A stretch of DNA of 64,000 bases from Paenibacillus sp. FSL H3-0469 (lineage in GTDB: Bacteria > Bacillota > Bacilli > Paenibacillales > Paenibacillaceae). Below the pieces are notes generated by a model, which did no database searches, was not told the DNA's origin, and saw only the letters and a list, made by a program, of their open reading frames with translations. The translations under genes were made by a program, and so were the position numbers. Of the stretch, positions 1 to 8,463 are shown one piece after another. The first letter of the stretch is position 1; each line of letters starts with the position of its first letter. Where the stretch lies: contig NZ_CP150302.1 in assembly GCF_038051945.1 (NCBI RefSeq), forward strand, positions 4,712,001 through 4,776,000, given 5' to 3'.

Positions 1-91
1 GCTATGACGATGATAGAAGTGCTGGTAGAGTAAGAGACCTGGGTAAGTGGTTCTATGTTAAAAACAAACAGCTTTGCTCTTCAATAGCGGG

Positions 92-892
92 TTATCCCTC
101 CCCATACCGCCCCACCGCCATCTCCGCCGACTTCAGCATACGCTGCTTGAGCTGCTCGCCCTGGGTGATCTTCACGCGCAGGCCCAGGAAGCGGATGCGG
201 GAGAGCAGGAACTCGCTGTCGTCTCTCATGTAGTGTACGGTGATGTGGTAGATCCCCGTAGCTTCATCGAAGGACACGGACTTATCGAAGCAGGAGAAGG
301 TGGACAAGATCCGCGACAGCTCGGCATTGTAGACAGGAATGACCTGAATGCAGGCCGATTCTCTCAGACCGTCCAGGAGCCGGGCGATCCGGGCCTTGAG
401 GCCATCTATCCGGTGGGCGGGGATGGGAGCAGGTTCGGCAGACACGATGTTCCGCAGCTTGGTGGACATGAGTGAGCGCTGCCGGGTGCTGTACCACTGC
501 AGATACCACTCCCGCTTATACATATTGTACTCCAGCTTGTGAGGGAAGCCGGACGGATCGGTCCGTTCCCCGCCATGCTTGATCGCATACGTGATCTGAA
601 TTCCCTGATTCTCCATGATGATGCGGCGCAGGGGGCGGAGCAGCGGATGATAGACCTGGCGTTCCTTGCTGCGGGCTTTCTCGATAATGATCTCTCTTAC
701 TTCAATAGAAGCTTCGGCCTCCAGCAGGAAATTCAGTTTACGTAAGGTCTCCATTGAAAAAGCTTCAGCCGCCGCCGGATGCCCCAGCATCGTCCTCAGC
801 CAGGAACGCTCCTGCGAGGTCAGCGCCAGGGAGCCTGCTTCCTCCAGGCGGGAGATGATCTGGAAGTTGAATATTTTCTCAAAGGGATTCAT
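92..892 (-). CDS. WYL-domain protein without an obvious helix-turn-helix (second of a coupled pair)
   Basis: This 267-residue protein has a WYL domain centred near residue 128 (REWYLQWYSTRQRSLMSTKL, with the family W-Y-L signature). The domain is preceded by a helical N-terminal part with no clear helix-turn-helix. The ATG at 892 was chosen because an in-frame upstream extension lies inside the preceding gene, and this ATG overlaps that gene's stop by 14 nt, which implies translational coupling. WYL domains are ligand sensors, often of nucleic acids or nucleotides, in bacterial regulators. Paired WYL regulators such as PafB/PafC work as heterodimers. I infer that this is the partner of the HTH-WYL protein upstream and that the pair controls the divergent RNA-repair genes. 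The identity of the family is fairly certain; the target is inferred from position only. Confidence 0.8.
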   Translation of the reverse strand: MNPFEKIFNFQIISRLEEAGSLALTSQERSWLRTMLGHPAAAEAFSMETLRKLNFLLEAEASIEVREIIIEKARSKERQVYHPLLRPLRRIIMENQGIQITYAIKHGGERTDPSGFPHKLEYNMYKREWYLQWYSTRQRSLMSTKLRNIVSAEPAPIPAHRIDGLKARIARLLDGLRESACIQVIPVYNAELSRILSTFSCFDKSVSFDEATGIYHITVHYMRDDSEFLLSRIRFLGLRVKITQGEQLKQRMLKSAEMAVGRYGEG

Positions 893-2192
893 AGTAGCTC
901 TTAATCTCCTTCCATTCCTCCATGAACTGCTTGCGCAGCCAGCGGGGCTCCAGAATCTCGCAGCTGGAGCCGAAGCTTCGCAGCCACGGCTTGATCTCAA
1001 AAATCTCGTTCACCATAATCTCGTACAGGAAGGTCGTATCGGATTCCTCCGTAATGGTTCCCCACTGCCCTTGCGCCTCCACCCGCTCCCGGATGAAGTT
1101 AGCGCCGGACCGGCTGGGATTATAGAATCGGACGGCCACCTTAACTGTACGGTTGGTATCCGTCACCCAGCTATACTCCAGCTGAGCCCCCAATTGCTGA
1201 AGTCTCTGCGCGAACTCCTCTTCTTCTACAGGCTCGCCCTCTTCAACCTGGGTCAGGCCGTCCATCCGCAGCTTCTTGATCCCCGTCCGGCTATGATAGC
1301 CGATCAGATACCAGCGCCCATACTGATGATCGTAGACGACACGCAGCGGAAGCAGACTGTCCGTAATCCCTGCCGATTCCCGCTCGAAGAGGGGGTTGGT
1401 ATTCTGGGAGGTGTAGTTCATGCCTTTTTTTGGCGACAGATAGAGGAATTTGATTCTCCGGCGCTGCTGAACCGCCCCGAAAATCGTATAGAGATGCGCT
1501 TCATCCAGAATCCGTGAATGGTAATGGTATTTGTAGCGGTGGGTCTCTGTGGCTTCGGGAAGAATGCCCCTTATCCGCAGCGCCTTCTTCAAGGTGTCAC
1601 GCAGCAAGTAGCCTTGGACAGACGGAATCTGCGTATTGGCAATGACATCTACATAATCGAACAGGTCGAGCAGCTCGTCATCCGTCAACTGGTCCAGCAG
1701 ATCGTTGGCGGCTTTGTAACGGTAAGGGCGCTTGTCATTCACTCTTACAATCACGCCGACCTCCTCCAGGTATTTCAGGTCTCCCCGGATGGTCTTCTCG
1801 TCCGGCAGCGGCGAATCGGCAGGCATCTGGTCACAGCAGCCGTCGTGCAGCTCCTTGGCCGTCAGCTCCTTGCTCTGAAGTGCTGTTAACAGCAGCGTAA
1901 GCCGGATGCTCTCCGTCTCCTTCAGCGATTTGGCCCGGAAAAGGAACAGGAGCAGCGGATCGGCAGATTCATAGTAATTATAGCGAAGCCAATCGGATAG
2001 CTCGGTGCCTTGTTCTGCGGTCAGATCCTGCTGCAGGACGGTTACCATCTCTTTGAGATTGCGCAGCGTTTTGTCATAAGTATGTACGGAAATGCCGAGC
2101 CGCTCGGCGAATTGCTGCCTGCTGTAAGCGCCCCCGGCTAGTGACAGCATACGGAGAAACTGTATTTCTTTATCGAAGCTTTCCTTGGCCAT
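879..2192 (-). CDS. HTH-WYL transcriptional regulator
   Basis: A 437-residue regulator. The N-terminus (about residues 8-50) reads as a winged helix-turn-helix (SRQQFAERLGISVHTYDKTL). A WYL domain follows at about residues 235-320 with the signature RWYLIGYHSRTGIKKLRMDG, and then a WCX-like C-terminal extension. I start it at the ATG at 2192, the second in-frame ATG, because GGAGG lies 7 nt upstream of it; the ATG at 2222 has no such site. It is transcribed away from rlaP-hen1-pnkp across a 176-bp shared promoter region and overlaps the next WYL gene. WYL regulators often govern defence and DNA- or RNA-damage genes, so it is the best candidate regulator of the divergent RNA-repair operon. That role is inference. 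Confidence 0.85.
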   Translation of the reverse strand: MAKESFDKEIQFLRMLSLAGGAYSRQQFAERLGISVHTYDKTLRNLKEMVTVLQQDLTAEQGTELSDWLRYNYYESADPLLLFLFRAKSLKETESIRLTLLLTALQSKELTAKELHDGCCDQMPADSPLPDEKTIRGDLKYLEEVGVIVRVNDKRPYRYKAANDLLDQLTDDELLDLFDYVDVIANTQIPSVQGYLLRDTLKKALRIRGILPEATETHRYKYHYHSRILDEAHLYTIFGAVQQRRRIKFLYLSPKKGMNYTSQNTNPLFERESAGITDSLLPLRVVYDHQYGRWYLIGYHSRTGIKKLRMDGLTQVEEGEPVEEEEFAQRLQQLGAQLEYSWVTDTNRTVKVAVRFYNPSRSGANFIRERVEAQGQWGTITEESDTTFLYEIMVNEIFEIKPWLRSFGSSCEILEPRWLRKQFMEEWKEIKSYYESL

Positions 2193-2368
2193 ATGTAACC
2201 CTCCAGCCTGTAACGCATTCATGAGTTGTAATAGTTAATACCTCTATTAAGCACCAGAGTTGCATGAAATGGAAGATTTTTGTCCGCCGCCATACTTACA
2301 CCCTGTTCCACATTGGCAAAATGAGGGAAGATAAAGCCAGCGAAACCGACTTGGAACGGAGGGATGGC
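2193..2368. promoter_or_regulatory. Divergent promoter region between the WYL pair and the RNA-repair genes
   Basis: This 176-bp AT-rich gap separates the start of the HTH-WYL gene from the start of the rlaP-like gene. It must contain promoters for both directions and is the expected site of WYL regulator binding. TTCAT near 2218 and ATGAA near 2263 form a short interrupted palindrome, but I cannot assign an operator with confidence. Confidence 0.45.
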
Positions 2369-3166
2369 ATGAACCCTATTAATACGCTCATTTATGAGCA
2401 ATTGAAGCAGATTGAACAAGAGGAGCAAGTGACGATCCTCTATGCCTGTGAGTCAGGCAGCCGGGCGTGGGGATTCCCCTCGCAGGACAGTGATTATGAT
2501 GTGCGGTTCATTTATGTGCATCGGCCAGAGTGGTACTTATCAATCTGGGATGCGCGGGATGTCATAGAGCGTCCTATTAACAAAATGCTGGATATTAGCG
2601 GCTGGGATCTGCGCAAAGCGCTGAAGCTGTTCCATAAATCCAACCCGCCGCTGCTGGAGTGGCTGCAGTCCCCGATCCAGTATGCTGAGAAGTTCAGTAT
2701 GGCGGAGCAGCTCAGGAGGATCTCACCGTATACCTTTTCGCCGAAATCCTGTATGTACCATTACCTGAATATGGCCAAAGGCAACTACCGGGATTACCTC
2801 CAAGGGGAGCAGGTCAAGATCAAAAAATATTTCTACGTGCTGCGCCCGGTGCTGGCCTGTGAGTGGATTCACCTGTACGAGGAGATGCCGCCGATGGAGT
2901 TCGAGGTGCTGGTGGACCGGCTGATTCCAAGGGATAGTGAGCTGTGGCAGGTTGTGCAGCATTTGCTGGACCGGAAGAAGTCGGGAGAAGAGCTGGACCT
3001 GGAGCCGCGGCTGAGTGCGATTAACGAGTATTTGGAGGAGCAGCTGCAAGCGCTGGAGCAGACAGCGGCGGCATATCTCAGTGCTAGGACGGACAATCGG
3101 AATGGGCAGCTTGATGCTCTGTTCCGGGATGCTTTGCAGGAAGTGTGGGGGTTGAATTTAAACTAA
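2369..3166 (+). CDS. rlaP: RlaP-like Pol-beta superfamily nucleotidyltransferase (COG3541 type)
   Basis: A 265-residue predicted nucleotidyltransferase. Residues 29-46 carry the Pol-beta hallmark SGSRAWGFPSQDSDYDVRF: a Gly-Ser followed by the metal-binding pair Asp42 and Asp44. The long helical C-terminal part fits the COG3541 family. The ATG at 2369 was chosen because GGAACGGAGGG precedes it at good spacing; the open frame continues upstream without a ribosome site. Members of this family are found next to RNA ligases and RNA-repair genes in many bacteria, and were named RlaP for that association. Here it lies 268 bp upstream of hen1-pnkp on the same strand. It may add nucleotides to, or otherwise modify, damaged RNA ends before sealing; the exact reaction is not known to me. 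Family membership is firm and the role is inferred. Confidence 0.82.
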   Translation: MNPINTLIYEQLKQIEQEEQVTILYACESGSRAWGFPSQDSDYDVRFIYVHRPEWYLSIWDARDVIERPINKMLDISGWDLRKALKLFHKSNPPLLEWLQSPIQYAEKFSMAEQLRRISPYTFSPKSCMYHYLNMAKGNYRDYLQGEQVKIKKYFYVLRPVLACEWIHLYEEMPPMEFEVLVDRLIPRDSELWQVVQHLLDRKKSGEELDLEPRLSAINEYLEEQLQALEQTAAAYLSARTDNRNGQLDALFRDALQEVWGLNLN

Positions 3167-3189
3167 ATAGATTGAACTAAATAATTTGA

Positions 3190-3368
3190 GTTAAGGGAAA
3201 AGTGGCGGAGGGGAATTTTGGAACTGGAGGAGCGTTAGCGACCGCCTGAAAGCTTTCCGTAGGAAAGCTCACTTCGGAAGCATCAGCTGTCTGCGGATTT
3301 CCACCGCGAAAAGCGGTATAAATCTAGAAATCTGCAGACAACAGCGGCCGGAAGTCCAAAACTTCTCT
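3190..3368 (+). repeat. Dispersed structured repeat, copy 1
   Basis: An element of about 180 bp, about 90% identical to the one at 52951-53130 (roughly 18 substitutions and one indel by eye). It contains a perfect 8-bp hairpin at 3251-3269 (AGCTTTCC/GGAAAGCT). It also contains a nested hairpin at 3288-3340, with a 14-bp outer stem enclosing an inner stem ACCGC/GCGGT at 3303-3317. Its ends form a weak inverted repeat (GGAATTTTGGA near 3212 and TCCAAAACTTC at 3355). It fills the gap between rlaP and hen1 and would be transcribed if they share an mRNA. There is no transposase. It resembles a MITE or REP-like element or a structured RNA. Confidence 0.8.
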
Positions 3369-3434
3369 GTAGTGACGACTTAACTTTAAGTTAGGCTTGG
3401 CTGATAAAGAACGACCGACAGGAGGAAGACAATC

Positions 3435-4700
3435 ATGGCTATTGTACAACTGAGATCAACGAACCCGCAGCTGAGCTTCATCATTAAAAAGAATCCGCAG
3501 AGCGGCATGCAGCTTCGCCCGGTCCGCCAGGGTATCGCTTACGGCTGGTATTCGGATGAGGCTACCTATAATGTGTATTTTAAGGACGCTGACAATGAGG
3601 TCTCCTATAAAAAGAACGAAGGCGAGAGCTTCGAGTACCTCAATGTCTCCCGCTATTACACTCCGTTATTCCCGCTGAATGCGGTGAATGAGTTCTTCAC
3701 TGCACCTTTCAAGGCGCGGGATGAACGGGATGCGGAGGGGTATGAGCACTCTTTTACCATCCAGATGATTCATGTCGAGCGGCTGCATTATATCCGGTTC
3801 TTCGAGCAGCATCTGAAGGATTATACGTTCACCCTGGAACACCAGGCGCATAAGAGCTATTCCCTGACCATTACTACGCAGCTAAGCTTATATCACCTCC
3901 TGCATGTGGTCAGTGTGCTGTCATTGTTCTTATCTATCTTTGGGGATGAGTATATCGATATTTCGGACCGGATTCTGGACAAATATATCCGCAGTCTGAA
4001 TGTGATGGATGCCCCCTTCTACATCCGCAGCCTATTCGCCCGAAATCTCCTGAAGACCCGGGAGCAGTTCAAGCGGTATAAGGCGGCGGTCGAGCAAACG
4101 GAGCTGTACCCGATCGGTCTGGAGTATGGCAGCACGGCGATGCAGCGGCGGACGTTCATCTCGGGTGTGCTTCCGTTTGATAAGCCTATTCTGGATATCG
4201 GCTGCGGGGAAGGCTTTTACGCCATTCCGTATGCCGGGAAGATTGAGGGCGCTTATTATGCGGTGGACATCAACGAGGAGCTGCTGGAGGTTGTGAACCG
4301 GAAGGCAAAGGCCAAGGAGCTCGACAACATCGTCACCTTCCGCTCGCTGGAGCATTTCCTGGAGCTCTACAACGGAGAGCAGGTGGATGTCATTCTGACC
4401 GAGGTGGTGGAGCATATGAGTGAGACGGAAGCGGCTGCGCTGATCCGGCAGATCATCCGCCATGTGGATTTCGGGCAGCTTATTGTGACTACGCCGAATG
4501 CGGACTTCAATCCTTACTATGAGCTGGAAGGCTTCCGGCATGAAGATCACAAGTGGGAAAAAGGCCAGGCGGCGTTCCAGGAGTGGCTGACGGCCGCCCT
4601 GCAAGGGCTGGGCGTAGAAGCCGAATTCTCGCTCGTGGGCGACCGGGTGGGCGAGATCCGCACCACACAGAGCGCAATTGTGCGCAGACAGGAGGGTTAG
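3435..4700 (+). CDS. hen1: Hen1: 3'-terminal RNA ribose 2'-O-methyltransferase
   Basis: A 421-residue protein with a bacterial-Hen1-specific N-terminal half and a SAM-dependent methyltransferase domain at the C-terminus. The SAM-binding motif is DIGCGEGF, beginning at Asp254. The Hen1 metal-binding set is visible: Glu323, Glu326 and His327 in EVVEHM, and a further His at 369 or 372 in RHEDHKWE. In characterised systems Hen1 methylates the 2'-OH of the 3'-terminal ribose at a ribotoxin-cleaved RNA end before sealing, so the repaired RNA resists recutting. Its N-terminal domain also activates the Pnkp ligase. The start has AGGAGG 8 nt upstream. pnkp begins 3 nt after this stop, so the two are co-translated. 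The repeat element at 3190-3368 lies just upstream. Confidence 0.93.
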   Translation: MAIVQLRSTNPQLSFIIKKNPQSGMQLRPVRQGIAYGWYSDEATYNVYFKDADNEVSYKKNEGESFEYLNVSRYYTPLFPLNAVNEFFTAPFKARDERDAEGYEHSFTIQMIHVERLHYIRFFEQHLKDYTFTLEHQAHKSYSLTITTQLSLYHLLHVVSVLSLFLSIFGDEYIDISDRILDKYIRSLNVMDAPFYIRSLFARNLLKTREQFKRYKAAVEQTELYPIGLEYGSTAMQRRTFISGVLPFDKPILDIGCGEGFYAIPYAGKIEGAYYAVDINEELLEVVNRKAKAKELDNIVTFRSLEHFLELYNGEQVDVILTEVVEHMSETEAAALIRQIIRHVDFGQLIVTTPNADFNPYYELEGFRHEDHKWEKGQAAFQEWLTAALQGLGVEAEFSLVGDRVGEIRTTQSAIVRRQEG

Positions 4701-4703
4701 ACC

Positions 4704-7313
4704 ATGGACATTCAGACGAAGGTACACACGATATTCATGCTGGTGGGTGCGACGGAGTGCGGGAAGTCTACTTTTGCCAAAGAGGTACTGATCCCCCAGC
4801 TTAAGCTTGCGGATAGCAACACAGGTCTGCGCACAAATGTGCAGTACCTCTCCTCAGACCTCATCCGTCAAGAGATCTTAGGCTATGACTACGATAAATA
4901 CGACCAGGTCATGCTGGAGGCCAGCTCGCATACGTTCGTGTTGTTGTTCGAGCGGCTGAAGCGGATCACCTCCTGGCCGATTAATGCGGAGTTTGTCATT
5001 ATGGATACGATTGGTCTCGCGGAGGATTATCGGAGTAAGGTGCGGGCGATTGCCCAGGAGAACCAGTATAATCTGGAGGTCATTCTGTTCGATTACCGCA
5101 AGCGGGAGGATTATTATGCCTCAGAGCGCTCGAAGAAGCTGATCTCCAGCCACCTGAACCGGCTGCGCCGCGAAGTGCTGCCTGTGTTGTCCCGCGAGGG
5201 CTACCATAGTATTCATAAGGTGCGGGCCAAGGATTTTCTGCTGGAAGGTGTTGAAGGTACTGAAGGTTCTGGGGAAAAGTTGCCGAACCCGGATTACCGG
5301 GTGCACATTCAGGATTGGGAGGCCTATGCCGCTGCTGTGCTTCCGCAGGAACAGGAATACATCGTAGTCGGAGACGTACACGAGTGTGTTCAAGAGCTGC
5401 AAGGGCTGCTGCGCAGCTACGGCTACCGGATTGAAGAAGGGATGCTAAGTGCTACGGATAAGCTGAAGAATACACGGATTATCCTGGCGGGCGACTGGAT
5501 CGATAAGGGCAAGCAGACCCGGGAGATTACAGAATTCCTGTATGACAACCGTGAGCATTTTCTGCTGGTGATGGGCAACCATGAGAATTTCGTCTACAAG
5601 TACCTGCGCGGCGAGATTCAGGGTACCGACCCGGAGTTGTTAAGAACGTATTTTGATTCGACCCAGGTGTTACAGGAAGATGCGGAGCTTCACCGTAAAT
5701 TCGAAGTGCTGGTGGAGAGTGCCAAGCCCTTTTACCGCTATATAGGGATGCGGGGCCCTTCCTTCTATGTAACCCACGCTCCTTGCCGCAACAAATACAT
5801 CGGGAAGCTGGATGCGTATTCGCAGCGCCATCAGCGCAACTTCCGGTTGGACCGTGAATCTGCTTACGAGCAGCAGCTTGAGTTCCTGAAGGAGGAGGCG
5901 GAGGGGAATCATCCGTTTCACCTGTTCGGACATATTGCCGCCAAGCAGACGTTCCGCATCAAGAACAAGCTTCATCTGGACACGGGAGCCGTGCACGGGA
6001 ACGGGCTGACTTCAGTCCAAATAACGTTCAAGCCATTCTACAAAAGCCATAAATCCCGGCAGCAGCTATTTCAGGAGGATTTGCCGGTTCTCTTCCGCGA
6101 AGTGAATACGGTCTCTGTGGAGGAGTTGGATGCGGAGTCCATACGCAGGCTGCATTACTCCTCGCAGAATAAGGTCAACTTCATCTCCGGGACGATGTCG
6201 CCTGCGGATAAGGATGAAGTAGAAGGCGAGCTGGAGTCGCTGCGCAAGGGTCTGGATTACTTTGCCGAACGCGGGGTACATGAGGTGGTCCTTCAGCCTA
6301 AATATATGGGATCGCGCTGCACGGTGTATCTGTACCGGGACGTAGAGCATTGCTACGCGGTTAGCCGTAACGGCTATAAGGTCAAGGCTGTAGATTTGAC
6401 GCCAGTCTATGAAGGCCTGCTGGAGCGGTTCGAAATATATATGGCGGAGCAAGGCATCCGTGTGCTGGTGCTGGACGGGGAGCTTCTGCCCTGGAAGGCG
6501 CTGGGGGAAGGGCTGATTGAACGCCAGTTCCAGCCGATTGGGCGGGCACTGGAGAACGAGCTTGCGTTCCTGAGAGAGCACGGGTTCGAGGATTCGCTCG
6601 GTGAGTTGATCCAGGCGTATGAAGCCAGCGGATTCGAACAGGATCAGCATCACCTGACCAAAGAAGCGCTTAGCACCAGCTACGGCGCTCACGTATATCA
6701 GACATATAAGCATGTCCGCAGTATCCGGGATGCCTATGTGGGACTCGACCAGCGGGACGAAGCGTACCGGGTATATAAACAGCAGTTGGAATTGTATGCC
6801 GGAGATGCGGAGCTGGACTATAAGCCTTTTGCCATCCTGAAGGAAGTGCTGGAGAGCGGGAAGGACCGGGTGCCTGAGGGGATAACCTCGGAGCAGTACC
6901 GCTTCCTGAATGACGACGAGATCCTGGTGCTGGACCTTCAGGAGCCGGAGGCTTACAGCCGGGCTGAGGACTATTTCGCCGCCATAACCATTGAGCAGAA
7001 AATGGAGGGGATCGTCATCAAGCCGGAGCGCGAGCAGCCGGGAGTGGTCCCTTACTTGAAGGTCCGTAATCCGGGTTACCTGTCGATTATTTACGGCTAC
7101 GACTACAGATTCCCGCACAAGTATGCCAAGCTGATGAAGCAGAAGAATATCGCACCTAAGCTGCGTACTTCCCTGGCTGAGCATCGGCTGGGTAAGCAGA
7201 TGCTGGAGATTAAGCTGGAGGATATTTCGGCGGACAACAGCGACTATAAGCAGATTGCCGCGAACCTGTTGTTCGAGGTGACGAAGGAGAAGGAGATTGA
7301 TCCGAGGCTCTAA
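4704..7313 (+). CDS. pnkp: Pnkp: polynucleotide kinase-phosphatase-ligase of RNA repair
   Basis: This 869-residue protein matches the length of the characterised Clostridium thermocellum Pnkp (about 870). Three modules are visible. The first is a P-loop 5'-OH kinase with GATECGKSTF at residues 15-24. The second is a metallophosphoesterase-type 2',3'-phosphatase with GDVHE (Asp224, His226), GDWID and GNHEN. The third is an adenylyltransferase/ligase whose nucleophile is Lys533 in PKYMGSR, with a later VIKPE-type motif near residue 773. Together they turn the 2',3'-cyclic-phosphate and 5'-OH ends left by ribotoxins into sealable ends and begin ligation. Sealing in this family needs Hen1, which is encoded immediately upstream. 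The ribosome site GGAGGG lies inside the end of hen1. No truncation or missing catalytic residue was seen. Confidence 0.95.
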   Translation: MDIQTKVHTIFMLVGATECGKSTFAKEVLIPQLKLADSNTGLRTNVQYLSSDLIRQEILGYDYDKYDQVMLEASSHTFVLLFERLKRITSWPINAEFVIMDTIGLAEDYRSKVRAIAQENQYNLEVILFDYRKREDYYASERSKKLISSHLNRLRREVLPVLSREGYHSIHKVRAKDFLLEGVEGTEGSGEKLPNPDYRVHIQDWEAYAAAVLPQEQEYIVVGDVHECVQELQGLLRSYGYRIEEGMLSATDKLKNTRIILAGDWIDKGKQTREITEFLYDNREHFLLVMGNHENFVYKYLRGEIQGTDPELLRTYFDSTQVLQEDAELHRKFEVLVESAKPFYRYIGMRGPSFYVTHAPCRNKYIGKLDAYSQRHQRNFRLDRESAYEQQLEFLKEEAEGNHPFHLFGHIAAKQTFRIKNKLHLDTGAVHGNGLTSVQITFKPFYKSHKSRQQLFQEDLPVLFREVNTVSVEELDAESIRRLHYSSQNKVNFISGTMSPADKDEVEGELESLRKGLDYFAERGVHEVVLQPKYMGSRCTVYLYRDVEHCYAVSRNGYKVKAVDLTPVYEGLLERFEIYMAEQGIRVLVLDGELLPWKALGEGLIERQFQPIGRALENELAFLREHGFEDSLGELIQAYEASGFEQDQHHLTKEALSTSYGAHVYQTYKHVRSIRDAYVGLDQRDEAYRVYKQQLELYAGDAELDYKPFAILKEVLESGKDRVPEGITSEQYRFLNDDEILVLDLQEPEAYSRAEDYFAAITIEQKMEGIVIKPEREQPGVVPYLKVRNPGYLSIIYGYDYRFPHKYAKLMKQKNIAPKLRTSLAEHRLGKQMLEIKLEDISADNSDYKQIAANLLFEVTKEKEIDPRL

Positions 7314-7330
7314 AAGGATCGTCAGGCAGG

Positions 7331-7355
7331 CTGCCGGGAAGCTCCCGGCAGTCTT
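7331..7355 (+). terminator. Probable terminator of the RNA-repair operon
   Basis: A 9-bp perfect stem (CTGCCGGGA/TCCCGGCAG, loop AGC) is followed by a pyrimidine-rich tract, TCTTCTTC. It begins 17 nt after the pnkp stop. Confidence 0.65.
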
Positions 7356-7486
7356 CTTCGTGCGTCCGGCTGGCCGCAGGCAGCGCTCTGATGAAACAAA
7401 ACGCCGGATTCCTGCAAGTAAACGCAGAATGATGGTCAAGTCTCTTTTAAGATAATAATATGGGTGTTGAGAGGAGGCAGTGACAG

Positions 7487-7936
7487 TTGGAGATTAGATT
7501 TGAAGCAGACCCAGGCATGGATCGGGGATGGGCCAAGGTGGTCACTCATCCGGCGGAACAGGAACAATGGAAGAAACTTGAGACTGCGATTCAGGCGGCA
7601 GAGAAGCGGATCACCGTCATCAATGCCGGCAATAACCGCCAGGTCACTGTGGAAGCCGGCAAGGTTGCAGCTGTAGAGGCGGAGGGCCGGATGTGCAGTG
7701 TGCGGCTCATTACCGGGGAGATGTACCTGCTCAACACGAGACTGAAGTTCGCGCTGGAGGTGCTGGATACGCCCGGGTTCATTAAGATCAACAATCAGAC
7801 CATTATAAATACCCGCTATATCAAAGAATTCTCGGCAACCGCTAATGCACGGGTGGAAGTCCGGCTGACAGATAATACTTTCTATACTGTCAGCCGTTAC
7901 TATATCAATGATTTTAGGAGGAATTATCATGGCTAA
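7487..7936 (+). CDS. LytTR DNA-binding transcriptional regulator
   Basis: A 149-residue protein whose C-terminal two thirds is a LytTR domain. Visible features are the strand-rich segment NRQVTVEAGKVAAVEAEGRMCSVR, then FALEVLDTPGFIKINNQTIINTRYI, then a terminal SRYYINDF. There is no receiver domain, so it is a stand-alone LytTR regulator. It starts at TTG 7487, with GGAGG about 9 nt upstream. The next gene starts inside its last codons (8-nt overlap) and encodes a DUF3021 membrane protein. The LytTR-DUF3021 pairing is common in Firmicutes, where the membrane partner is thought to control the regulator, often with autoregulation. The targets cannot be read from this sequence. Confidence 0.88.
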   Translation: MEIRFEADPGMDRGWAKVVTHPAEQEQWKKLETAIQAAEKRITVINAGNNRQVTVEAGKVAAVEAEGRMCSVRLITGEMYLLNTRLKFALEVLDTPGFIKINNQTIINTRYIKEFSATANARVEVRLTDNTFYTVSRYYINDFRRNYHG

Positions 7937-8339
7937 TCAGATCAGGCAAGGATTCTTTCAGGTATTTACTCTTACGTCGCTTTGGGTCACGCTGCTGTTA
8001 ACGGTGTTCTTCAGAGATCAGCCGGTGGAGATGTTGTATCTGTGGCGTCTGGCGGGTATTGCCGCTGTAGCTGCCGTAATATTCGGGGTTATGTATAATA
8101 TGCTGTGGAATCACTTCACGCTGAAGCCGCTGTGGAATATCCTGATCGGTTCACTGCTCAGCATTACCGGCGGAATGGGCATGGTATGGCTTTTCTCCAT
8201 CGAGATGTTCGATTCTATCAGCGCCTGGTGGCCTGGAATGCTGCTGTTATCCGTCATCCTGCATACGATTGCGTTCTACTTCTATGCCAGAGCGAACAGC
8301 AGGAAGTCAGCGGAAGAGCTGAATAGGATTTTGAAGTAG
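7929..8339 (+). CDS. DUF3021 family membrane protein
   Basis: A 136-residue integral membrane protein with four predicted hydrophobic helices (around residues 10-28, 38-57, 68-88 and 95-116) and a basic cytoplasmic tail. The ATG at 7929 has AGGAGG 6-7 nt upstream and overlaps the LytTR gene by 8 nt. DUF3021 proteins are nearly always encoded with a LytTR regulator and are presumed to modulate it at the membrane. No enzymatic motif is visible. The assignment rests on topology, size and the diagnostic neighbour. Confidence 0.82.
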   Translation: MANQIRQGFFQVFTLTSLWVTLLLTVFFRDQPVEMLYLWRLAGIAAVAAVIFGVMYNMLWNHFTLKPLWNILIGSLLSITGGMGMVWLFSIEMFDSISAWWPGMLLLSVILHTIAFYFYARANSRKSAEELNRILK

Positions 8340-8388
8340 TCGGAGAGCACGCTTAGCCGGGGTTGCAGACTTGAAGTATACATTAAAA

Positions 8389-8427
8389 GAAGAAGGAGAG
8401 CACCCCGTGGGTCAGCTCTCCTTCTTC
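8389..8427. terminator. Bidirectional terminator-like hairpin
   Basis: A perfect 13-bp inverted repeat (GAAGAAGGAGAGC/GCTCTCCTTCTTC, 13-nt loop) lies between the convergent DUF3021 and GH94 genes. It has no long T-run on either side. Confidence 0.55.
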
Positions 8428-8463
8428 GTATCTATCTATGCCGTTCCTCGGATCGGCGTGAAG

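Noticed and set aside
1..33. Possible 3' end of a + strand gene (short frame ending in TAA at 31-33)
   Set aside because: Only ten codons are inside the window, too little to support a gene.
3190..3368. Insertion sequence between rlaP and hen1
   Set aside because: It is too short, has no transposase and only weak terminal inverted repeats; it is described as a dispersed repeat instead.
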